Shown here in pieces: positions 1-7,552 of a DNA stretch of 63,889 nucleotides. The DNA comes from Gammaproteobacteria bacterium (lineage in GTDB: Bacteria; Pseudomonadota; Gammaproteobacteria; Pseudomonadales; Pseudohongiellaceae), in contig JAHEGE010000009.1 in assembly GCA_024639905.1 (NCBI GenBank), forward strand, positions 1 through 63,889. The letters are read 5' to 3'. Position numbers and translations under genes: made by a program. The notes under the pieces were generated by a model, which worked only from the letters and a program-made list of their open reading frames with translations, was not told where the DNA came from and made no database searches. Each line of letters opens with the position of its first letter. The stretch's first letter is position 1.

Positions 1-144
1 GGCTGCCATCTCGATCTCGAGATTTTGGCCAAGATCAAGGTGATTTATCGCACCTCGCTGGACGTAATCGTTGGCGAGCTTCCCGACGACTACAATTCAG
101 AGTATTTCGAAAGGCCTAGGAAAAGAGATGATAGAAGTGAGTGA
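1..144 (+). CDS. C-terminal end of an unidentified protein (5' truncated by window edge)
   Basis: An open frame enters from the window edge and ends at TGA 142-144, giving 47 residues with a DLEILAKIKVIY core and a charged tail ending RKRDDRSE. The DLxIL pattern followed by a hydrophobic/basic stretch recalls the last helix of bacterial undecaprenyl-phosphate sugar transferases (WcaJ/PglC type), but this rests on a short segment only. No function can be fixed. It stands alone: 163 bases of non-coding sequence follow before the next gene. Confidence 0.45.
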   Translation, partial: GCHLDLEILAKIKVIYRTSLDVIVGELPDDYNSEYFERPRKRDDRSE

Positions 145-307
145 GCGTTCACTTCAATAGAAATGATGCTACCGCTTAAGGAAACCTTTGGACCCCGTTG
201 CTCCAAAATAACGCAGAAATTGCTACATTACCGCAAATTTTTTACGAATCAGCCGTTACGCGGACTATGATTAGCATTTTGAGCGCCGATGCTCAGAGTA
301 TCAGAGT

Positions 308-862
308 ATGGCAAGAGAAGTGCTTTCCAACGAGGAGCTCGCGGCCCTCAATGCAGCCGCGTCCCAGCAGGCACGCCCGGCGGCGTTTTGGCTGTTGAAA
401 ATCCACATTTGCTTCTTACTAACTGCCGGCGTGGGTATCTGCACCGCGTTTTACCCAGACTTCGTGATCCGCTGGTTGTTACTCGACACCGAGGCAGATC
501 AGGCAAGCCTCTATGCTCTGTTGCAGACTAGGTCGTTAGCCATTGCGACCGTTCTGCTCGTCGGCTACTTCAGCTACCGCTATGCCGAGAATCTTAAGCT
601 GGTTCTCTCTGTGTTTCTAAGCGTCGTCATCATGGATACCATCCTCGACATCCCGATGTTCTATTCTCAGAAGGTGTTCGCCCCAGACCTCGGTTTCGAG
701 TTGCTGATCTTAACCAGAGTTGTCCTAATCTACAGCCTCACTAGCGTACTCCTGCGTGTGGATGGCTTGCCCGCCGCCCCACGTAGGTTCTTCACTAACC
801 CCTTTCATAGGGACCCCTATGCTACACTGAGTGAACCGCAGGTGAGACAGGGCAACCCATGA
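308..862 (+). CDS. Hypothetical four-helix membrane protein A
   Basis: 184 residues with about four hydrophobic segments (roughly residues 28-50, 72-92, 96-118 and 126-148), so an inner-membrane protein. I do not recognise the family. A segment ending in VVIMDTILDIPMFY aligns by eye with SSVVNLVTDFPILF of the next gene, and the following helix also matches in spacing, so the two look like tandem paralogues. Its stop overlaps the next ATG by four bases (ATGA), indicating translational coupling. The ribosome-binding site before ATG 308 is weak. Confidence 0.6.
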   Translation: MAREVLSNEELAALNAAASQQARPAAFWLLKIHICFLLTAGVGICTAFYPDFVIRWLLLDTEADQASLYALLQTRSLAIATVLLVGYFSYRYAENLKLVLSVFLSVVIMDTILDIPMFYSQKVFAPDLGFELLILTRVVLIYSLTSVLLRVDGLPAAPRRFFTNPFHRDPYATLSEPQVRQGNP

Positions 863-1308
863 GAGCCGAAACGCGAAGCTGGGTTCGACGCGCGCAGGCG
901 CTAGTGCTGATCTGTGCGGTCTTTGTCTACATCATACTTATTGGCGACACCGAATTTCTAGCCAAAGCCGGTATCGCTCGCGTCGACGGGCCATGGATGC
1001 GCCGAATTGCGATATCACGCGGTATTTTTATACTCGGGTGTTTGGCGCTTATTCTCATCGCTTTCAGGCTCAAACTTTATACAAAAGAAGCGTTCGGCTT
1101 TGTTGCCGTATCGAGTGTCGTCAACCTGGTTACCGATTTTCCGATACTCTTCCAACTTGGATTAGAGGATCCGAGTGCGCTTTACCTCTCACTCTTCGTC
1201 CTCCGTCTCACGGTTAGCTTGCTGACTGTCTCCCTCTACTTAGATTTCGACAACGCGCCTCGGGATCACAGGCTGAGCAAGACGCTATTCGCCATTCATT
1301 TTAGATAG
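859..1308 (+). CDS. Hypothetical four-helix membrane protein B
   Basis: 149 residues with about four membrane segments. It starts inside the stop of the upstream gene (ATGA overlap). Both proteins share the arrangement R-[hydrophobic helix]-[helix ending in D-x-P-x-x-F/Y]-[loop]-[L-x-x-x-R helix], which suggests divergence from a common ancestor and perhaps a hetero-oligomer. No catalytic motif is visible. The gene ends 12 bases before the convergent gene at 1321. Confidence 0.6.
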   Translation: MRAETRSWVRRAQALVLICAVFVYIILIGDTEFLAKAGIARVDGPWMRRIAISRGIFILGCLALILIAFRLKLYTKEAFGFVAVSSVVNLVTDFPILFQLGLEDPSALYLSLFVLRLTVSLLTVSLYLDFDNAPRDHRLSKTLFAIHFR

Positions 1309-1320
1309 CCTTCAACCGCA

Positions 1321-2214
1321 TTAGAAGAGCCGGTACACCCCGTAGCCAAGTAACTCTACAATGGCGAGCGCGATAAATAGCCTGAATGAGAGATGCGAAA
1401 CCGCGTTAGCATCATGCGCGGCGCTGCTCCGCACGGCATGCTCACTCTCCTCGCTAGCGTGGTCGGCTCCTTTAGAAGGCATCTGCTCTGCCTCCTCCAT
1501 TGTCGCGTACTGTGCTTCATCGCTTAAGTCAGTCGACTGAGTCGTCGATAGCCCCAACGACTCGAGAAGCCGAAGTAACTCGCTGCCGGAAGCGCTGTGC
1601 TCGGCAAAAACCAATAAGTAATGCAGCTCCCTTTCAGTTGGGGGTAAAAATTCTATGCGACGCACCGACGCAGAAGTGAGCAAGGGCGATGACGATCGCG
1701 CATCTCGTGGCAGCAAACACAGCACGCCGATATTGGCACCGAGTAGCTGGGAGGTCAGCGAGGCGATCAGCTCCCAGTCCGCGGTGGTTACCAGATCCTC
1801 ATTGTCGATGATAAGCATCGCCCGCTTAGCGCTAAGAACCTCTCTCGTTTGCGTCGAGACTTCATCAAGCCCCAGCCCAGCAAGTTGCTCATTCAGCACC
1901 GACAGCAGATCCGGCCCCGACAGGGGGTCGAAGCACAGCACTTTTACCGAGGAGTTTGCTCTAAAACGATTAACGCATAACTCTTTGTAATAACGTGCTA
2001 TCGCAAAATTCTCTGAGGTCAGGGTAATCAGCCTGCATTCATCTAACTTATTTAGCGCGTCATTAATTGACCCTAAATGAGTGTCAGTTAAATAGACGCC
2101 TTCATGCCGGAGTCGAGCGTCAAAGCGCTTGCGTAATTCCTCAATGCGGGCCGAGGGTATTACGGACGCGTTATCGTTCGTGCCTTCTATCGCGTTCTCT
2201 AGATCACTCATCAA
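1321..2214 (-). CDS. Tail-anchored protein with a degenerate ATPase-like domain, end of the flhB operon
   Basis: 297 residues. The central part (about 60-210) alternates strands and helices like an AAA/GspA-type ATPase and has a Walker-B-like AMLIIDNED, but no glycine-rich Walker A loop is visible, so ATP hydrolysis is doubtful. An acidic/serine-rich linker (about 215-270) leads to a single C-terminal membrane helix (about residues 275-294), predicting a cytoplasmic domain anchored by its tail. It starts inside the 3' end of flhB (11-base overlap), so it is co-expressed with the export apparatus. Family not recognised; a flagellar or polar role is inferred from position only. Confidence 0.65.
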   Translation of the reverse strand: MMSDLENAIEGTNDNASVIPSARIEELRKRFDARLRHEGVYLTDTHLGSINDALNKLDECRLITLTSENFAIARYYKELCVNRFRANSSVKVLCFDPLSGPDLLSVLNEQLAGLGLDEVSTQTREVLSAKRAMLIIDNEDLVTTADWELIASLTSQLLGANIGVLCLLPRDARSSSPLLTSASVRRIEFLPPTERELHYLLVFAEHSASGSELLRLLESLGLSTTQSTDLSDEAQYATMEEAEQMPSKGADHASEESEHAVRSSAAHDANAVSHLSFRLFIALAIVELLGYGVYRLF

Positions 2215-3346
2215 GCTTGCGTCCTTCGAAATCGAACTTCATATCCGACGGCAGTCGAACACGTGGCTTCTTAGCCGCGCGTCCATTGCGCCCGAATGAG
2301 TTTAGGTGGAAAACGTAGGCAATGACTTCTGCAACTGCCTCGAACAAGGGTCTTGGAATGTCTTGGTCCACCTCAGTGGTGAAAAAGAGGGCGCGGGCGA
2401 GTAAGGGTTCTTCGAATAGCATGACACCAGCTTCCTCCGCCTTCTCGCGTATACGCTGTGCCGTTAAATCGGCACCCTTAGCAACAACCCTCGGCGCATC
2501 TTGGCTTCCAACCGCATAGGACAAGGCGACCGCGAAATGCGTCGGGTTGGTAACAACGACGTCAGCGTCTTTGATGGCATCCATCATATGAGACATCGCA
2601 ATTTCACGTTGCTTCTGACGAATCCGACTCTTCACCTCTGGACGGCCATCGGAATCTTTCATCTCGTCTTTGATGTCTTGAATCGACATCTTCAATTTGT
2701 TGCGAAAGGAGATCATCTGATACGGCACATCGATGCCAGCTATCACCAACAAAGAAAGCGAGATCGCAAAAATTCCAGAAGCAAGAATGCCAAGCCCCTG
2801 CGCCGAGGCCATAGTTGGCGGCAGGATGCTAAGCGTGAAAATTGCGTCGGAATTATAAGTCACGACGAAGAAAATCACCCCGCCAATAAGCGCGAGTTTA
2901 AGTAGCCCTTTCACGAGCTCAACGACGCTTTTCATACCAAACATGCGGCCAAGGCCCTGCAATGGATTCAGTTTCGACGCCTTTGGCATGAAGCCCTTAG
3001 CCGAGAAACCGATGCCGCCCACAAAGAACGCGCCAGCAAAGGCCAGCAATATCGTCACAAAAAAAATTGGAGAGGCAATAGCTAGACAGCTTAATAACAG
3101 CTCGAAGAAAAACACACCCACTTGCGATGAATCTCTGACGATCGATGCATCAAAAACAAACGCGTTTTGGAGCGTAGAGAGTAGATTGCCGCTGATATCG
3201 GCCCCTATAAACAAGAACATGGCCGAAACCGCGATCATCAGCAGCGCCACACTGAGATCCTGCGACCTAGCGAACTGTCCCTCCTCCCGCGTTTTATCCA
3301 GTTTCCGCTGGGTCGGTTCTTCGGTTTTGCTGTCGTCTTCGGCCAT
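2204..3346 (-). CDS. flhB: Flagellar export switch protein FlhB
   Basis: 380 residues, usual length. N-terminal EEPTQRKLDKTREEGQ signature, four membrane helices (about 30-50, 85-110, 145-165, 185-205) and a cytoplasmic domain carrying the autocleavage motif NPTH at 267-270 (cleavage between N267 and P268 in the known family). FlhB sits in the type III export gate and, after cleavage and contact with FliK, switches export from rod/hook to filament substrates. It lies just after fliR and is the penultimate gene of the fliK-flhB operon. A second gene resembling its cleaved C-terminal half lies at 47286-47561. Confidence 0.97.
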   Translation of the reverse strand: MAEDDSKTEEPTQRKLDKTREEGQFARSQDLSVALLMIAVSAMFLFIGADISGNLLSTLQNAFVFDASIVRDSSQVGVFFFELLLSCLAIASPIFFVTILLAFAGAFFVGGIGFSAKGFMPKASKLNPLQGLGRMFGMKSVVELVKGLLKLALIGGVIFFVVTYNSDAIFTLSILPPTMASAQGLGILASGIFAISLSLLVIAGIDVPYQMISFRNKLKMSIQDIKDEMKDSDGRPEVKSRIRQKQREIAMSHMMDAIKDADVVVTNPTHFAVALSYAVGSQDAPRVVAKGADLTAQRIREKAEEAGVMLFEEPLLARALFFTTEVDQDIPRPLFEAVAEVIAYVFHLNSFGRNGRAAKKPRVRLPSDMKFDFEGRKLDE

Positions 3347-3349
3347 AAG

Positions 3350-4117
3350 CTAGCCTCCCCACAGCGTGCCAAGAAGGCTAAAGCCCTCTTGCCAGAAGTC
3401 ACCAATACGCTGAATGATACCCGGGATCGCGAACATCAGTAGCAGGGTTCCCGTGATCAAGATCGCAGGAAAGCCAACGGAGATAATATTGAGCGATGGC
3501 GCCGACCGCGTGATCATACCGAGGCCCGTGTTGATCAACAGCACCGAAATGAGTATCGGCAACGCAATAACAAGGCCGCCTAAGAATAGAAGCGGAGACC
3601 ATTCAATAAACACCCGATACACAAGCTCGAAGGTGAAGGCTTCGTTAACGGCGATGGAATCAAAACTATACAGTAGCAGCTGAATGAGAATGAGGTGGCC
3701 ATCTATAGCCATAAAAATAAATGTCGAGAGAATTATGAGGAACTGCGAGATTACCGGCACATTACCTAAGCTCGGATCAACCAGGCTCGCCATACCTAGA
3801 CCCATAGAGTTCGAGATGGCTTGACCTCCAACAGCGACGGCTCCGTTCACGATCTGTAAGAGAAAGCCTGCGAACACCCCGATGAACACTTGCATAACAA
3901 CGAGCGACATAAGCTCAGTTAAACTAAGCGCCTGCGCGTCGAACCCAAGTGAGCCCACAACGAGAAACGTTAAGACGGCACTGAACAACACCCTAAAGCG
4001 CACATTAAACGCCTGCAAAGAAAAGACAGGTGCAGCAAGAATAAACGCGGAGATACGCGCGAAGGGAAGCACGAAAGAATAGAGGTAAGCCACAATCTCT
4101 GAGACGAGAAAATCCAT
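3350..4117 (-). CDS. fliR: Flagellar export gate protein FliR
   Basis: 255 residues with six hydrophobic segments and the typical central motif GQAISNSMGLGMASLVDP. FliR forms the core of the FliP5Q4R1 export pore in the inner membrane together with FliP and FliQ. The ATG directly abuts the fliQ stop, and flhB begins three bases after its stop, so the gate genes are tightly coupled. Confidence 0.96.
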   Translation of the reverse strand: MDFLVSEIVAYLYSFVLPFARISAFILAAPVFSLQAFNVRFRVLFSAVLTFLVVGSLGFDAQALSLTELMSLVVMQVFIGVFAGFLLQIVNGAVAVGGQAISNSMGLGMASLVDPSLGNVPVISQFLIILSTFIFMAIDGHLILIQLLLYSFDSIAVNEAFTFELVYRVFIEWSPLLFLGGLVIALPILISVLLINTGLGMITRSAPSLNIISVGFPAILITGTLLLMFAIPGIIQRIGDFWQEGFSLLGTLWGG

Positions 4118-4386
4118 TACTGAATCAGCGACGGAATAGTCAGTAACAAACTTTGAAAATGATCGATGAGTAGGTCGATCTGCCAGTTACCGACAAGCAG
4201 CAGCGTTAATACCAAAACGATCAGCTTAGGAATGAAACTCAGCGTCATCTCCTGAACAGAGGTCGCCGCTTGCAGGATACCTACTAGGACACCAACAACC
4301 AGTATCCCAAGTAGCAAAGGACCGGCGATGAGTGCAGTAACCCACAGCGCCTCCTGCCCAAGAGTAATTACATCGCTGATCGTCAT
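4117..4386 (-). CDS. fliQ: Flagellar export gate protein FliQ
   Basis: 89 residues with two membrane helices and family-typical length. I take ATG 4386 (MTISDVITLGQEAL) rather than the longer in-frame start at 4428: it gives the canonical FliQ N-terminus and makes an ATGA overlap with the fliP stop (4383-4386). FliQ is a pore subunit of the flagellar type III gate. Confidence 0.95.
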   Translation of the reverse strand: MTISDVITLGQEALWVTALIAGPLLLGILVVGVLVGILQAATSVQEMTLSFIPKLIVLVLTLLLVGNWQIDLLIDHFQSLLLTIPSLIQ

Positions 4387-5192
4387 AACGAGAAGCTCGC
4401 AGTAAGAGATTGCATCACGAGAATCCATCCGTCGGCGAGTACGAACAGCATGAGCTTGAACGGCATCGATATCATCATAGGTGACAGCATCATCATGCCC
4501 ATCGACATCAGTACACTAGCCACAACAAGGTCAATGATGACGAACGGAATATAAATCAGAAAGCCAATCGTGAACGCAGTTTTCAGCTCGGACGTCATAA
4601 ATGATGGGATAAGAATACTAAGAGGTATGTCGGCATCGTCACCAGAATAGTCGAAATCACCGATATCCGAGAACACCATCAGGTCAGCCTCGCGAGTCTG
4701 GGTAAGCATGAAACCACGGACAGGCGTGATAGCTGCGTCGAATGCAGCCTCAGCGGATATCTCTTCAGCAACATAAGGCACGAAGGCTTCCTCATACACG
4801 GCCTCGAAAACCGGCGCCATGATGAATAAAGTCAGGAACAGCGCAATACCGACGAGCACGGTGTTAGGCGGCGTCTGCGCAGTGCCGATCGCCTGCCTGA
4901 GTAAAGACATCACAATGATGATCCTCACGAACGAGGTCATCATGATGAGTACCGACGGCAGGAGCGACAGCACAGTCATCAAAATCAGTACTTGTAGGGT
5001 TAAGCTGTACTCAGTTGCCCCATCGGGATCGGAATTGACATTGATTAAGGGCAATCCTGCCTGCCCAAAAGCCGTGTCTGAGTAGAAAAACAGCCACAGG
5101 ACTGCCAGAGCACTTAAAACCGCAATAGTGATTCGCTTCGTGTTTAGAAAGAAGGAAGAGTAGACGTTGAGTTTATTACGGTAGGGATTCAT
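4383..5192 (-). CDS. fliP: Flagellar export gate protein FliP
   Basis: 269 residues. N-terminal hydrophobic signal (about 20-40) ending near the sequence AFGQAGLP, then the FliP hallmarks LLPSVLIMMTSFVRIIIVMS and SPMMISMPFKLMLFVLADGW with four membrane segments. FliP is the ring-forming core of the export pore. It overlaps fliO by four bases at its start and fliQ at its end. Confidence 0.97.
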   Translation of the reverse strand: MNPYRNKLNVYSSFFLNTKRITIAVLSALAVLWLFFYSDTAFGQAGLPLINVNSDPDGATEYSLTLQVLILMTVLSLLPSVLIMMTSFVRIIIVMSLLRQAIGTAQTPPNTVLVGIALFLTLFIMAPVFEAVYEEAFVPYVAEEISAEAAFDAAITPVRGFMLTQTREADLMVFSDIGDFDYSGDDADIPLSILIPSFMTSELKTAFTIGFLIYIPFVIIDLVVASVLMSMGMMMLSPMMISMPFKLMLFVLADGWILVMQSLTASFSL

Positions 5193-5470
5193 TGGTTCGG
5201 CCTGCGCGACTCTGCGGTCGATACTTCTTCAGTCCAAAGGTGTTCTGAACTCTCCTTCGACAGCACAACAAGGCTACGTTTATTGTCCACCTCGAGCAGC
5301 ACGGCGCGCCGCCCGATATCCAAGGCTAATTGGTCGACTAGCTTAATAGCGCCTGGTTGAGAGGCCAAAGATTGCCCCCTATAGCGCTTAAGGAGTGCGA
5401 CAAAGGCGAAGAACATCACTAGAACGAAAACCAGTGCGCCTAGAACTCTGCCTAACCCAACGATTTCCAC
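5189..5470 (-). CDS. fliO: Flagellar biosynthesis protein FliO
   Basis: 93 residues with one N-terminal membrane helix (about 7-27) and a cytoplasmic basic segment (LLKRYRGQ) followed by LVDQLALDIGRRAVLLEVDNK, the short beta-rich FliO domain. Start codon is GTG. FliO helps assemble the FliP ring. It is shorter than many FliO proteins, but order (fliN-fliO-fliP) and topology identify it. Confidence 0.88.
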   Translation of the reverse strand: MEIVGLGRVLGALVFVLVMFFAFVALLKRYRGQSLASQPGAIKLVDQLALDIGRRAVLLEVDNKRSLVVLSKESSEHLWTEEVSTAESRRPNQ

Positions 5471-5511
5471 AGCGACTTATTCCTTTCTTTGCACGAAGCG
5501 AGTGCCTGCAG

Positions 5512-5871
5512 CTAGAGGGACTTGAGTCGCTCACTCTTTGGCACAACTTGAGTCAGCCGCATACCGTAGCGGTCGTTGACGAGGACGATTTCGCCCTGCG
5601 CCACAAGTGTGTCGTTGACTAATAGGTCTAGTGGCTCGCCCGCAAGTCGATCTAACTCGACTACCGAACCCTGTGTAAGCCTCATCAGATCACGGATCTT
5701 TAACGATGTTCTGCCGACCTCAATAGATATCGTCACCGGAATGTTTTTCAGTAGCTCGGAATCGAGACTAATGCCGAGTTCTTCTGCTGCACCCGCCATC
5801 AAATCCGGGTCCACGCCGGTGTTCAGTAACACGTCATCTTCCTGAGGCGTTTGGTTCTGCTCTTCGCTCAT
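5512..5871 (-). CDS. fliN: Flagellar motor switch protein FliN
   Basis: 119 residues from ATG 5871 (MSEEQNQTPQ), chosen over an in-frame ATG at 5895 because TAAGGAAC lies just upstream of 5871. The C-terminal SpoA domain (about 45-115) shows IPVTISIEVGRTSLKIRDLM, GSVVELDRLAGEPLDLLVN and VVNDRYG-type motifs. FliN with FliM and FliG builds the C-ring that sets rotation direction and receives export cargo from FliH. Confidence 0.95.
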   Translation of the reverse strand: MSEEQNQTPQEDDVLLNTGVDPDLMAGAAEELGISLDSELLKNIPVTISIEVGRTSLKIRDLMRLTQGSVVELDRLAGEPLDLLVNDTLVAQGEIVLVNDRYGMRLTQVVPKSERLKSL

Positions 5872-5907
5872 CTTAAAGTTCCTTACAGTGCACAATGCAC
5901 TAAATTT

Positions 5908-6906
5908 TTATTGGCCTTTGCCTAGGGTGCTCATTGACTGAATCTGCAGCGCCACCTTGCCACCTACCTCGCCTGTAATTGCCTTGAATACTTCGATGTT
6001 GTCGATGCTCACCGAGGCCTCATCAAAGAGTTCGACTGGCAGCATCTGCCCCTCGCGTAAGTTGGTCAGTTGACCATAACTCATAGACAGCTCGGCAATT
6101 TTTGCTCTCAGCAAGAGCGGCACATCTAGCGTTGCATCTCCTAGATTCCGCTCCCATGCCGAGCTTTGCTCGTCTTGCTCGTCGCTGGTCTGTACCCGGC
6201 TGCGAAGAAGGTCTCTAGCGGGCTTGAGAAGCGAGAAGGGCTGGATAATCTGTAAATAGCCTTCGACATCGTTAGCCAAGGAAAAATTAAACTTACTTAC
6301 TAGCATCAACTCATCGTCATCGGCTATCTGTGCAAATTGAGGATTAACCTCTGAGCTAACGCGTTGAAAATTGACCTGCATAATGGGCGACCACGCGTCT
6401 TTCAACGCGGCGAAGACTATGTTCATCACCAGATCGATAATCGATGCCTCGGTAGGGGTAAAGATACGCGTTGGAGTGATGTTGTCTAACCCCTTGCCAA
6501 AGCCGCCAAAAAAACTATCGAGTGCTGAAAAGATGATCTTCGGCTCGATAACAATCAGAGACATGCCGCGCAACGGGTCCATTTTTACTGTGTTGATCGA
6601 CAACGGCGCGGCCATGTTCTCGATACTGTTTTTGAACGTCTTAATCTCGATTTTTTCGGGCGAGATCTTCGGCGTAGTCCGGAGCACGTCTATTAAACCC
6701 ATGCGTAATTGCCGTGCAAAACGCTCATTTACGAGGTCTATCGCTCCCTGGTTGAACCCGAGTGAGCTGTCCTCGCTCGCGAGATCATGCGCAACCACTT
6801 GAGTATCCTGAGAGCGCGCATTGATAGGCGCGTCAACCGAGTCAGAGCTACTCTCCGCGATCGCATCAAGCTCTTCTTCTGTTAATCCTAAACTTTCTTC
6901 AACCAT
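5908..6906 (-). CDS. fliM: Flagellar motor switch protein FliM
   Basis: 332 residues. The N-terminus carries an EELDAIAE variant of the CheY-P binding motif (family form EIDALL), followed by a linker, the CheC-like middle domain including PLRGMSLIVIEPKI, and a C-terminal SpoA domain. It is the C-ring component to which CheY-P binds, so chemotactic control is expected, though no che genes lie in this window. It is followed by fliN. Confidence 0.96.
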   Translation of the reverse strand: MVEESLGLTEEELDAIAESSSDSVDAPINARSQDTQVVAHDLASEDSSLGFNQGAIDLVNERFARQLRMGLIDVLRTTPKISPEKIEIKTFKNSIENMAAPLSINTVKMDPLRGMSLIVIEPKIIFSALDSFFGGFGKGLDNITPTRIFTPTEASIIDLVMNIVFAALKDAWSPIMQVNFQRVSSEVNPQFAQIADDDELMLVSKFNFSLANDVEGYLQIIQPFSLLKPARDLLRSRVQTSDEQDEQSSAWERNLGDATLDVPLLLRAKIAELSMSYGQLTNLREGQMLPVELFDEASVSIDNIEVFKAITGEVGGKVALQIQSMSTLGKGQ

Positions 6907-6936
6907 GGGGCGTGTCCGTTTCGGTTAATCGCGTGA

Positions 6937-7506
6937 CTATTGCATCAAGAATTCTGTAAACAGTACTTTTTCAATGCCGCCAAAATCTTCAGCGGATTCG
7001 AGTTCCGAATTAATCACCAGCCGCAGTTCTTCTGCCATCGTCGCTCTAAAATCAGGGGCCATTGACTGCTGCTCATCTATCGACGAAAGCCTAGCCAATA
7101 TCGCCGCCCGTATAGAGGGCTCATGCTTTGTAACGTTATCTATTACTAGCTGGTCATAGTGCGTCATTACCGTTATCGAGATTTGCATCACCTTCCGCGA
7201 GTTTGCGAGGTTTGCGGTAAAGGCCGCAGGCATCTGAAAGTAGAGTGTCTCTAATCGAGAAGGGTTGGGTGTCTCGAGAAGCTCCGGTGCAGAGGCCTCT
7301 TCGGACTCTGCGGCATCTCCTTCCATTGCCTCTATCTCAGCGAGCTCTGCTTCTAGTTGATTGTCCTCGCTGAAAAACCCAGTGGCGAACAGCGTGCCAA
7401 TTACCGTGCCCACGGTGAGTATGATGACGCCAAAGACGATGCCAATAATCAGCAGCCAGGGCTTTTTGGCCTTCGCTTCGCCGTCTGCTGCAACTTCTTC
7501 GCTCAT
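6937..7506 (-). CDS. fliL: Flagellar basal body-associated protein FliL
   Basis: 189 residues with a short basic cytoplasmic N-terminus, one membrane helix (about 17-40) and a periplasmic domain after an acidic Glu/Ala-rich linker. FliL surrounds the stator and supports torque. Position between fliK and fliM and C-terminal FLMQ-type ending agree with the family. Confidence 0.93.
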   Translation of the reverse strand: MSEEVAADGEAKAKKPWLLIIGIVFGVIILTVGTVIGTLFATGFFSEDNQLEAELAEIEAMEGDAAESEEASAPELLETPNPSRLETLYFQMPAAFTANLANSRKVMQISITVMTHYDQLVIDNVTKHEPSIRAAILARLSSIDEQQSMAPDFRATMAEELRLVINSELESAEDFGGIEKVLFTEFLMQ

Positions 7507-7552
7507 GTCGTGCTCCTTATTAATTCGCTTAAACTATGTCGCCTTAAGCGGC

